A stretch of 64,000 nucleotides of DNA, from the NCBI GenBank assembly GCA_023231475.1, contig JALJEE010002051.1:1-64000 (forward strand), in the 5' to 3' direction. The position numbers and the translations under genes are program-made. This document shows, in pieces, positions 23,183 to 34,915 of this stretch (positions within the stretch are counted from its first letter, which is position 1; each line of letters opens with the position of its first letter). Below the pieces are notes generated by a model, which made no database searches, had not been told where the DNA came from, and saw only the letters and a program-made list of their open reading frames with translations. The DNA is from Seison nebaliae (taxonomy: Eukaryota; Rotifera; Pararotatoria; Seisonacea; Seisonidae).

Positions 23183-26100
23183 ATGAATGGTAAGTAAGTT
23201 ACAACTTTTACCCGTTTTATTTGTCGACTTTCTTTTTATTTGAAAACATAAAACTCTGGTGATCGTAGAGTAGCATTAGTAGGGAAGTGTCGTTATTCCG
23301 TTTATTGTACTTGCGATTCTTTTTCTCTTCAACTCATTATCATTAATTATTCATCATCATGATTGGATTATTATTAGATTATTATTATTATTAAGTAGAA
23401 AGTGCATTTGATGAAATAAATCTGATTCACCTGCAGATGATTAATGTCAAATTTTAGAATGGATAGGACCATCAGCTCATGAGGAAGAAGTAAATCGAAA
23501 AACGAGATGAATCATCGGCGATGATTAAGAGAGGAGGAGAAGAAGGAGAAACATCTCTAAGATTAAATTTGTGGCAGATCATCATCAGAGTATCTCCAAT
23601 GTAGATCATCAATCATTCCTCTCCTTTAAGAAGACTTAGTTTATCACGATTTACAAGGCTACATCCAATCGAACATTGGAAGAAGTGTGAGAAAATTCAT
23701 TGATTTCAATAAAAATCATTCTTGTGCAACGTTCTATAAAGGGAAATATGTAAATTAGAAAAAAAACTGTACATGCTCCCCATCATCGGATTGGAACGGA
23801 GCCAGAATTTTTTTTGCAACATTACATAAGTATTTCCCATCCAATTATTCATTTATTGGAATCTTATGTAAACAATCGATTGAACTGGAGAAGGACATCA
23901 AAGTCATTTTCACAACATTTACGCTTTCTAACTTTTACAAAAACAAATTTGTTATAAATTAGAACTTTTAATTTGACTCAAACCGTTCGATCGAGAGGAA
24001 AAAAGATTTTTTCCTCCTTCCTCTCCCCATTACCAATTGGGAGCGATGTAATCGAACAGATTATCTCAGAAACATAAATCGATCAATCTCATCGTTAATC
24101 AGAAGTTCCCTGACTTTCTATCTTCTTTCATGTTCGTTTGAAAATGAGAAAGTTTTATGGGCGTCATCGAAACCCATTTGAGAATCATTGTCCTCCCTCC
24201 CCATATACAGGTTGTTGGTTTTAGTTGTAAAATACGTAATGATACGGTGAATATGGAGGATGGTCGAAGTTATAAGTAAACTTCGACAACTTGAAATTTA
24301 TTTACTTTCCTTACGAAGACCATGTCATACATTATCTTCTACTTATCAATTTCTGGAAATTTACATTTCTCATATTACATTAGATATCATAGACGATATT
24401 GAATAAATGAGTATGAAGTTGCTACAATGATTTTATAAAGAAAATTTGGAAAAAAAGGAATGAAAATCATCTTCCAGGCAAACAACCACTTCTGCTCCAT
24501 AAAACTCTGAGGACGGTCGAACAAAATTTAAGAACAAAAAAATTAAGTTTCGGTTCGAATTGTCGCCGACCGACGTTGTATTTAGTCAGATCATATTGGC
24601 GGAGGACGTTCAGTGACTGAATCAGAAGTTTGTTCTTGATGGGGAATAAGAATATCGATGAGAATGGATTATGAAGATGGATGAATTAAAAGAAATATAA
24701 TGGGAAGAAATGATAATGTGGAGATAAATTAATGTACGAATTATATCATATTCGCTTTAGACACTCCATTCTCACAGTAGTAAAGAAAGATATGTTCTCC
24801 CCTCCAATGTTTATTTGTACGTTTAGATGCGTGTATATAAAAGTGTGTGTGTGTGTGCGTATAGAGCGCTTAATATATCCTTGAAATGGCCACCCGTACT
24901 CGATCAACCGGTCATTAATTCCTAATGCATAATTTCACCTTGCTACTTCGTTTTCCGTATAACTATTGAGACTTGGCATAAGAAAAATTTACAATTTCGT
25001 CTCATATAAATCATAAGAGAAGAATAAAATGTAAATAAAATAGAAAGGGCGACAGTCGACCTCTAAACGTCCATCACATCACCATATCATCACAAATCTC
25101 ATTCGACTCTTCAAACAGGAAGAGACTGTTGACTACTTTTTCCTCTATTTGGGCATTGGTCGTCGAATGAGAAAGTCCCTTACACATCATCCAGCAGCAG
25201 ATCATCAATCTCTCGTCTAACAGTTCCAGATTGGTAATGATTTCTGCCGACCAACTTTCCTTCAAATTCCTCCATTCAACTTCCCATTGAACTTTTTCCT
25301 TCTTCCATTTCTTCTCTCCATCTTAACTCCAACCGAATCGTTCTCTGCATTATCATCGTTTGTAATCAATGTTCCTATTCATAATTCGTCCAATGACTTC
25401 CCCGAATAGTCGTATGTGTGAACCATGGATCAATAATTATCGATCATGTAACATTCATCTTCTGATGAATATGCGAGCAATAGAAATTTGTACTTTATTT
25501 TATTGAATTTTTTCCTCATTTCACGAACTGATGATGATGAGGAGGAGGGAAAGGGGGAAGAAACCGTTGTGTGTTGATGTGTGGGTAGAGACATGTATGG
25601 GTTGCAAGGTGTATTGGTTCTCCGACTTAATATATCGATGTAGACATAGATCGTGTTTGTCTATTTTGGAAATCATATTTTTCATTTCCATCTACTCAAC
25701 GAAGCATAATTGAATGTTCATTCGATTGCTTACGAGGGAACATGTATGTTCGACCAACGGAAAATATATCCTATTTGACGAACATTAGAATTATGTTTTC
25801 CTTTCGAATTATTTCGACGCGATTGGAAGACGAGAATAAACTGTAAAATAAAACGAATAAACATTCTATGAATATTAGATGGCATCAGTCCACATTACAT
25901 ATCGTTTCGTCGTCTATCTTAATCGGTGACCATTGTGCTCGTTCGCCCAATTCCTCGACTTTCCTTCTCAACGAAATGGGTGGAATGTGACTGCGTCATA
26001 ATCGAGTATGAAAGGAGATCGATTGAATTTTTATTATCAGCATGCAGCTGATATAATGTTGCGATTCATTTAATTAGAGGGTGCACATAATAATAATGCC

Positions 26101-29100
26101 GCTAATTACATTGTCCCACGCACACACACACCATACACGTGCAACATTTGTGAATTGTGTTGCGATTAATATTTCGTCTTCATCTTTTACAAAACTACTA
26201 ATTGGCAAGTAAACGAACATTTATATCTAACATATACATTCCAATATTCGTATACTCCACTACAACCTTTCCCCTACTATATCTCACTAATATTACTACT
26301 CTTATTCTTCATCTTTTTCTTTTTTTTATTTATTACTATTACTATTTCCCCTCCCTCTCATATTATAACTGGAAGTAATTATTATGATTATTATTCTCTA
26401 ACATTCTACGTGACAATCCATTTCCAAGTGCGAGAAGAACCTTCGATTTGAGGAGTGCACCAAATCTGCACAAATAACATATGTGCCAGTCCATTGAATT
26501 GCGACATGTCTGACATTATACAAATTGAACGTAATTGATAATGAGAAGTTGATTGATAAGATATATTATCATGAAATTGATTCAAGTTAACTTAAAATCT
26601 ATTAAATTTAGAAGAATCTAATTAATTTTAATGATTAATGAATAATATTCGTTTAGTTGAGCGAGACCTAATATTATTTAGTGAGTTATTCATTAAATAT
26701 TTAATGCTAAATTTAACTTTATGTGCTTTTTTTTTAGTACTTCAATATCTTCATTGGAGAATTGAAGATATTTAATTTCTCTATTGAACTACTCCGCATT
26801 TGTCGACTGACATAGTAGTGCATGGTGAAAATAATTAGTGTTTTCCGCACATCAAATAAATGTTGTAATTCTGTGCATTTGCGTGCAGATGGTATAGTAT
26901 TTTAGTGGAAAATTATTCATTCATAGTCGTTCTTCTAGTTAAGGAACCTGTCGTATATCTTAATTATGAATCGACGTGATGGAAAACATGCATTTCTCCA
27001 TCTACTAATCCATTAGTTTTAATAGGTTTCTATGGAACTCTTCCATTCTATCTCTCCTCCATTCCTTCCTATACACTTATGTAATTTGAGGTTGACGAAA
27101 AAAATCTGATTTTTTTCTTAAACCAAATTTTCTACCTTTCTCTCTTAACATCGACTTTAATGCAATTGTCATTTCTCCAGAGTATTTTTCTGAAAAGCCA
27201 TATCATAAAACTTGAGAAACGGATTATTGATCGCGCAATTAGACAACGGAAAACTGAGAATTAGAAGACATCGTCTTCATTACATATGACATCATTATCA
27301 TCATCATGAAGTGGCCACGTAGTTTCGTTCATTTTTTTTTCTTCTTCTTCTTCTTCTCTAAAATAATGCCACTTATGGCTACGGAACTGAAAGGAACTAA
27401 ATCAATACCTAAACAATTAATCATAAATCATAAACAAATAATAATTGACATTATATGCATTTCTCTTTTTCAATAGGTAAGAAGAATAATGGTGATTGGA
27501 GCGTTGGGACGGAGCTACGTGCAATTCAGCACACATGGCAAATAAAACATTTCGATACTTATTTGAATGATGTGCAGGGAAAACCGGAAAGTCATGCATT
27601 ATACAGTGCTGAAGTTGAGCTCAATCCAGCCACACTTTCTGGAGGTGCAACAAAATCGGGAAAGAATTTCCGTTTTCGTGTTGTTCTATATCCACGAGGA
27701 CGCTATGATGGAGAATGGGTAGCTTGCTTCATTGAGAACTTGAGTAAACGTCGAGTTTTCAAAGCCAGATTAGCAGTATTAGATGAAGCATATAATCCGA
27801 AATTAGTCCGAGAAACGGCACCACCCGTATTTGAACATGGGACTGGACATCATGAATCAAGCGGAGCAGTTTCAGATTCAAATTATATAATATCAAATGA
27901 TCAACATAAACGTCCACGTTTGTTTGGAACGGACAAATTATTCAAAAGACATTCAGCTGATTGTTATGTGGTGAAGAAATGTGATCGTAGTTTATTTATC
28001 AGTGCAACAATTTGGATTGTCAGTAAATGTACAACGAGTATTGGAGGAACAAATATTCCCACTTCATCATTATCATCATCACGTGGCAATACCTTCCGTT
28101 CAGTGTCACCATCAAAACGGTCAGGAACTATGGCTAGTCTCTCTTCTCATCAACATAATGTGGCTGCTCTACCATCAGCCGCTACGAATAATTCATTAGT
28201 GAATCATAATACAACGGGAACGAATGCTCTAGCACCATCCACTGGACATCCGTTAATTACACAATCAACTAGTGGATGTTCATCGGCGACAGTCACAGAT
28301 CGACGACGTTCACAATTCTCATTCTTTTGGCGTTTAAATGATTATCAAGCAATCGTTTCATCGGCCAAGAATGGTCGATATATCAAGAGCGGAGTATTTG
28401 AAGATCCACTCGAAGTTGATAATGCAAATTTGTGGAGATTACTTCTCTATCCGGCGGGAAGTAAAGGTCATGATTCACATATGTCACTTTATTTGAAATT
28501 GGAAAATGAACCGAAAGTTTTTGTTAAGACGCTTGTTGAATTTTCATTGTTTGACGAGAATGACGAATTGTTAGTGATGAAACGTGCTTATTTCCATTTT
28601 AATCGAGTATGTGGCAAAGGTTTCCATCAATTTTTTCCAATAACCAAAATTCCAGAAAGTCGATATTCCATCGTATGTCAAGTGACTACATTCGGTTGTC
28701 CCGTTAATCTGAAATTATATGGAGAGTTACCACTCCATTTACTATATCATAACAAGACGGTTGATCATGAACATATGACAGATTTGTTAACATCGATGGC
28801 ACAATTGTTAAATGAAATGGATTTGAGCGATGTCACGATAAAGACACAGACGGCCGATATGAAAGCTCATAAAATTATTTTAGCATCCAGATCATCTGTA
28901 TTCAAAGAAATGTTGAAACCGGATTTAATGCAAAAATTAGATAGTCTCATAGACCTCTCTGATACGAGTGTGGCTAGTGTTCGCTCAATGCTCAAATATA
29001 TCTATTCTGGTCAAGTAGAAATACGACCAGAAATTGCAGTTGAACTGTATTTGTTGGCAGCCAAATTCAAAATTAATGGTCTCTATACAATGTGCAAAGA

Positions 29101-29710
29101 ATATTTGTTTGCCAATACTGATCTAGATAATGTTATCGATGTATTAATTGCAGCACATATTACTCGTTCTCAAGATTTGGTAGAGAGTGCTTGGACAATT
29201 CTCTTACATAACAAACATTTGTTAGATGAACAGAAATGGAATCGTCTCAAAGAATATCCCGATCTTTTATTACAATTTGTTCAGAAGAGTGATGGGGAAG
29301 TTAATACGATCACTGCAGCTGCCACGAAAACATTGCCATCAATAACAGCGACTGCTTCTTCGACCGTTCCTCGATCGATAAGTGAGGCAGCTGGGTTGGA
29401 ACCGAGAAATCGTTCCATCAGTTCAAAACTTGCAACAGTTACTACTACGAGTGCGGTGCGTAGTAAACCGACACCACAGATCGCCCATCCAAATATCAGT
29501 GAATCGGAAGAAGAACGAAAACAGATTGTTGATAATCAAGGACGTCCCATTCTAACCACAGACAAATGTCATACGTTAGAAATTCGAACTGTGAGAGATG
29601 TGGTGAAAACAGGTCAAAATGAACAAGAAGGAACTGCATTAACGAAAGCATTATCGATCGCTGCAGATACACATGCGAATAATTCTTCGATTCTGGCTGC
29701 TTCAGCATAA
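23183..29710 (+). CDS. tandem-MATH, BTB/BACK protein (SPOP-like)
   Basis: MATH-BTB proteins are substrate adaptors for CUL3 ubiquitin ligases: MATH binds the substrate, and BTB binds CUL3 and dimerises. The first coding exon is seven bases (23183-23189, ATGAATG) with a strong GTAAGTAAG donor. The second runs 27477-29710, and the splice gives MNGKKNNGDWSVG; total about 746 residues. Two MATH-like domains are seen: residues about 20-190 (TWQIKHFDTYL, FRFRVVLYPRGR, SLFISATIWIV) and about 285-440 (SFFWRLNDYQAI, LWRLLLYPAGSKG, VNLKLYGELPL). A Ser/Asn-rich linker separates them. BTB follows at about 460-560 (DLSDVTIKTQ, AHKIILASRSSVF, MLKYIYSGQV), then BACK-type helices and a low-complexity Ala/Thr tail. 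SPOP has one MATH and about 374 residues, so this is an expanded form. The 4287 bp intron is the longest in the window. Confidence 0.85.
24845..24859. repeat. short (GT)n tract
   Basis: tgtgtgtgtgtg inside the long first intron of the MATH/BTB gene. No function is suggested. Confidence 0.6.
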
Positions 29711-31076
29711 CATCGAATAAGAAAAGGAAGAGTCTATGGTTCGATGGTATAATTCACAATCCGATGCTTCCTCCTCTGTATATAGGCAGTCGAATACAAA
29801 CTTAAAACAATGCAAACAATTTCAATAATGATTAATTCAATCATCATTCATTTAATCTTCTTCTTTCGTCTTTTCTTTTCCATTGGAATAATCTCTCATT
29901 CCCCTAACTTCAATTTCTCATCCATTTGACATATCAACCACTCAAAACCCAGCAAACTTTGTTAATCTTGTTTAAATTAAGGTTGGCTTAAATGTATAAC
30001 GAAGGACCAAATGGAATAAGGAATCTTCTTCTTTCATTCTCCTCTTCTTCATCCTCTTCCTCTACTTCTTCTTCTTCTTCTTCTTCTTCTTACCAAACAA
30101 AACACATACACTTCCTCAACCAAACATTATATGTCGTTCTCGATTTGTAACCAATCGAAGTGAATATTTTCATTTCTTCATCCGTTCTTCTCACTCTTAA
30201 CAACCTTATCTACGTTACACATTTCGCCACACATTGAACCGCACCTGATCGAGACAAATATTTTCATCTCCAAACGATTCATCCACACATCGATCGATAT
30301 CCAATCTTCTTACAGAATTTATTACAACCTCATTTGACTGAAAAGCAAAAAATTATTGCCTCATACTTTGACATACCGCTTTCTATTTTTTTGTCGATTA
30401 AATTCTTCTTTACTAACAACTTTCTCATTTATAAAGTCTCGTTCGAAATCCAATCGTCTGTCGATAATGGTGAACAGCTGCTAAAAGGATTCATTCGGAT
30501 GATGGAACATAAACCATTAGTTCTAAAGTCTTCATTCTATAAACACATTATCCATCTACTACTACTAATTCGCTGTTGAATTGGTTAAATGTGAAAAAAT
30601 GAGGAATTGGCTTCACACAAATATAAATATTCATAACAACTTCTCATTCAAATTTCCTTAGTTAACGACTAAGTTCGAATGGACGAAAAATTTGTCCATT
30701 GTCGAAGAAAGAGGAATAATTTGCCCTTTCTTCCACCAATTCTTATTATCTAATTTCAGATGTTCGATCAATTTGAAATGATAAGAGAATTTATGCAACA
30801 AGGAGTAAACCTGAAATTAACATGTCGTTCATGTCGTTCAATTAACTAACACTGATAGAAAGGACGACAGGAATAGAAATCTAAGAAACTATCTTTAATT
30901 ATACTATCATCTTCTTCTATCATTTTTCCTTTCTTTCAAATTTCAAGTTTCAATTTTTCACTTCAATTTGGTTGACGAATATAAATATTTATTTATGTTA
31001 AAATAACTTCATATTATTTTTTTTCACATAAAGTAAATGTCTATACATCTTTACTTCTTTTACTACCTAACAATTT
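29711..31076. other. 3' flank of MATH/BTB gene
   Basis: Pyrimidine-rich spacer with a (CTT)n run at about 30058-30091. No coding frame is supported. The long 3' UTR of the MATH/BTB gene may occupy part of it. Confidence 0.45.
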
Positions 31077-31460
31077 GATTCTAGGATGATTCCCCCATTG
31101 GAAAATTCCCCACAAAAATTTTAAAAAATTTTTATTGTCCTTTTTTTCAATGAATTTTTTTCTGAACCATAAAAAATTTAATATTTTTAGAAAGACCAAT
31201 TCATGCTCTTTGATTTAAACTATGATTAACTATGATTTAAACAAAAAATATTAAAATCGGTTCAGTATAACATGATTAATTGCTTGTTGAAAATCGTAAT
31301 ATTTTAGCAAAAATGGTAGGTAATAAAGAGGATATTATAGATTCCAGGTCATATTTCTTACAATTTTTAAATTTTTTTAGTGTCTTAGGACAATATTTTT
31401 TTCGGTTCTGTCCCAAAATTTTTGTGGGGAATTTTCCAATGGGGGAATCATCCTAGAATC
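31077..31460. mobile_element. MITE with 46 bp TIRs and 9 bp TSD
   Basis: Perfect 46 bp terminal inverted repeats: 31077-31122 begins gattctaggatgattccccc, and 31415-31460 is its exact reverse complement. The element is immediately flanked by the 9-base direct repeat taacaattt at 31068-31076 and 31461-31469, as expected of a target-site duplication. The interior (292 bp) is AT-rich with no coding capacity, so it is non-autonomous. A 9 bp duplication with long TIRs fits Mutator-like elements best, though other cut-and-paste families are possible. Perfect TIRs suggest recent insertion. Confidence 0.92.
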
Positions 31461-32123
31461 TAACAATTTTCACTAATTTATTTCTGTTTTCTCCCAACAA
31501 TGTCCATCGACCCAAATCGAATTGAATTATCCAACTAAAACTCTTGAAATTTTCCTTAAACTTGACATGAATATGATTTTCCTACATAACATACAACATT
31601 GACTAATTAAAAATCCAATTTCTTTCATTTCTTCGGTTGCTTATCTTTTGCTTTTCCTTTTTTCTCTCTCCTGTTCAATTCATGAATACTCCCTCGATGA
31701 CCTAATACATAATGCACTTAATTTCTGTTTGAACTAGCTTTTGAATTACTGTCAGTTAATAAATATTTAGAACTAAAGTTGAGGTCATAGATACAATTGT
31801 AATGTTGTAACATATAATATAATAATAGAATTGATCGGATAAATATAATTTCATTTATAATAACTGATTTGAAATACCGTCATCGGATCATTCTTAATAA
31901 TTCTTTCGGGTTCTTTTAAAAAACTATAAATAAATAAATATATATACTGTTGAGTGATATTAATCGAGCTAACTTTTGAAATTTTTCGTAACTTGAATCT
32001 ACTACAAAAATTGAAGAATAATTGAGTTGAGGATCTTATGTAGACTACATTTCTAATAGCAACGCGAGTCTTTGAGAATAAAACACAGAAATTTGATTTA
32101 TCAGGTTCTTATGTTTTACTGAA
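31461..32123. other. upstream region of DRC2
   Basis: AT-rich spacer with no coding frame. Presumably contains the DRC2 promoter; no TATA-like or binding site can be singled out. Confidence 0.4.
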
Positions 32124-34182
32124 ATGGGAAAAGTTACGAAGAAATCGAAAGTTCCGTTGACAGATGAAGAACGTGTTCAGCAAATGCAGAAGAAGTTGCA
32201 GCTGGAGAAAGACGTGCAACGGAACAAGGAGAATCTTCTCAGAGAATTTTTAAAAGTTGAACTTATAACTATAAAATGGAAATTTAATTGATTTCAAATG
32301 AAATTTGTCAAATGTAGGAAAAATTAGAAAAAGAAGAAAAATTTACTGGATTCAACCAACATAAATTGACACAACAATGGAGATCGATCATGAGAGAAGC
32401 GAAAACGAAGGAACTTCAGAAAGACATTCAGATTCTCAGTCAGACATTCGAAAGAATTCTTGATCGAAAGGACAGTGTAATTTCATTGTTGACGAGAGAG
32501 ATAGAGGAAGCAGAAGAACAATTTGAAATGGTGGTGGGTAGTCATCGATGTATGTTGGATACGATTGAAAGTTAACTATTTGAAAAATAAAGTAAGAAAA
32601 TGCAATAATCTCTTTAGCTAATCATACGAGTCGTCTAGATTTATACGGAAAACATTATGAAAGTTCAGTTTATAATCTCTTGAAAGATTTCGACAGTTAT
32701 CATCGACGAATGACAAATGAACATAATTCCCGTATGGAACAATTGCAGCAAATCAATTATGCGATGGATCAACAACAATATGAATATAATGAAGAGGAGC
32801 GTGCTAATATTTATGCGTTAAAAGATGAAATACGAACAAGAGTTATCATCTCTCATTATGAATTGATTTCATTAAAATTTTATAGAATTTAGAAGCAAAG
32901 AATCAATTGAAATTACAATTAGAGAGTCAAATCGAACAATTATGGAATCAATTCCATGTCGTTACAAAGAATTATCAAGATGCGACAGAAGGTCGAAAAA
33001 AAACGTTTGAAGAATTGGGAGCTAAAGACGAAAAATCGGCGAAAAAGATTGAGATGCAATCGGAAAAATTGAAAAAATTATTTGTTTCATTCCGTTTCCT
33101 GTGAAGCGTTCCCTCATCTTATGGAATTTTTAGGAACAAATTAATGGATATAAATCGAAATTATTATTGAATTCGAAAGAAGCTGAATCACTTCAGACAT
33201 TATTTCGTGAAGTTAATTCTCTTCTTTTTTCTTCACATTTGAATGATGAAATGGTTGTGATTAGAATAAGGATCTGATGTCAACACAATTTCATGAATTG
33301 AAGCAGCAAATGAAATGGAGTGAATGTTTAATGAGTGAGAGATTGAAAGAAGTAGCAGTTTCCAGTTCAACTGCTTATAATGTACTGGAAAAATTCTTGG
33401 ACATCGTTAGTGTTATCATTTTGAAAAGGAACATAACAAATAACTCATAATTGGAAGGGTCGATCGATATTGAAGTTAGCAGAAATGGCGAGAAAGAATG
33501 AGATGGAGAGTGAGAAATTACTTCCATTCTACAACGAATCATTGACAGCAAACGAATTGGCTGGGGTGAAAGAACATCGACTACGGAAAACGAGTAGTCT
33601 TTCGAATATGGTTCAATTTTTTATGAAATTCTCGTTCTTTTTTTTCATTCAATTCTTAAATATTCAAATGTTTATTTAGAATTCTATTAGTAATTAAAGT
33701 ATAAATTAGAAATAAATTTTTTTTATTATAATTAGAAAAAATATTTATTTTTTAATTATTTTGAATTAGATTGTTCAATAAATTTTCATTATTATTATTT
33801 ATTTTCCTCTTTTAGTATAACGCGAATGATGAAATGATGGAAAGCTTTTGGAAAAGATACAATCATGTTGAATTACATGTGTTGACAGAGCGTGAAGAGC
33901 GTCATCGCTTAACTGATGAAAATCGAAGATTGAAACTATTTTTGAAGCAATATTTAGACGGCGTCTCTGTCACGAGTGAAACAATCAATGAAGCCAATTC
34001 TCTGTTACTAGTGAATAAGTGCAATCTGAAAACGTTTCTATCATTTACTTTCGATTCAATCAGATATTATATGAACTTTTCTTTATAGAAATCTTCATCG
34101 TCAACGACGCAGTTTGACAGCATCGAACAGTGGCGGACGATTACAGCGAGAGCTTGTGCAGACTATGGCGAATTATCAATGA
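32124..34182 (+). CDS. DRC2: dynein regulatory complex subunit 2
   Basis: DRC2 (CCDC65) pairs with DRC1 to form the base plate of the nexin-dynein regulatory complex, which links neighbouring doublets and coordinates dynein in motile cilia. Nine exons join cleanly: 32124-32255, 32318-32570, 32618-32841, 32886-33083, 33134-33211, 33265-33405, 33458-33610, 33816-34018 and 34089-34182, giving about 491 residues (vertebrate CCDC65 is about 484). Diagnostic blocks are in order: KVPLTDEERVQQMQKKLQLE, QQWRSIMREAKTKELQKDIQ, ILSQTFERILDRKDSVISLL, NYQDATEGRKKTFEELGAKD, LKLAEMARKNEMESEKLLPF, ESFWKRYNHVEL and LKQYLDGVSV. The protein is almost wholly coiled coil. Introns are 44-70 bp except intron 7 (205 bp). 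Identification is secure. Confidence 0.95.
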
Positions 34183-34456
34183 TCCTTGAGAAAAGACGTC
34201 ATTCGAAGGAAAAATGCGAAAATAAATTACGTCCTTTCCCAACTAGTTTGATGAGTTTCGCTCTATACTCCCAACTTGAATTCGACTTGTCACTGATGAT
34301 TTATCGATGAATTACGATATGTTCATTTCGAGTAGTAATGAAATAAAATCTATTAATGAATTATACGACGGTGGTAGAGATGGAAGTGTTGAAAATGAGG
34401 ATCATGTGCAGCTCTTTGTAATAATATGATAATTGATGAGTTTAAGAGAATATATA

Positions 34457-34535
34457 AGTGTGTGTCCATGTGTGTTCTTGTGTGTATTTGTGTGTTTTTC
34501 TGTGTATTCTTGTGTGTGTGTGTATGTGTGTCTGT
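34457..34535. repeat. interrupted (GT)n tract
   Basis: tgtgtgtcc/tgtgtgttc-type units. Together with the complementary CA tract at 34868-34915 it could form a hairpin with a roughly 330 bp loop. Confidence 0.8.
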
Positions 34536-34867
34536 TGGGAAAAGATGGATGGATTGGTGCTCGACTTTGCAAATAAATTTAATTCCGGATTAATGTCGAC
34601 ACATCACCAAATAATTCGAAGTTCCAAATTGTCCAATACAGCTGGTGGACGACATAGCCAATGTTACGTGTACAACGGGAAAGTTTATTGCGATGGAATG
34701 AGGAAGAACATATAGAATTATTATAAGAATGAAGCAAACAGTAAAATATGATGATATTCTTTCTGGAAGTAATGATATAATGAATTTGCTTGTGTTCTTT
34801 CGTTCTTCTTCCGAGATGAATCAATTTAGGAAATTTATAACTAAATTAATCGTTGGTATCATCTCTA

Positions 34868-34915
34868 TACACACACAGACACACACACACACAAACACAC
34901 AGACACACAACATAT
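34868..34915. repeat. interrupted (CA)n tract
   Basis: cacacacagacacacacac-type units, complementary to the GT tract about 330 bp upstream. Confidence 0.8.

Noticed and set aside
25531-25713. Frame containing LCVDVWVETCMGCK, similar to the CVDV motif at 14.3 kb
   Set aside because: Both lie on TGTGTTGATGTG-type low-complexity DNA; similarity is as likely by chance.
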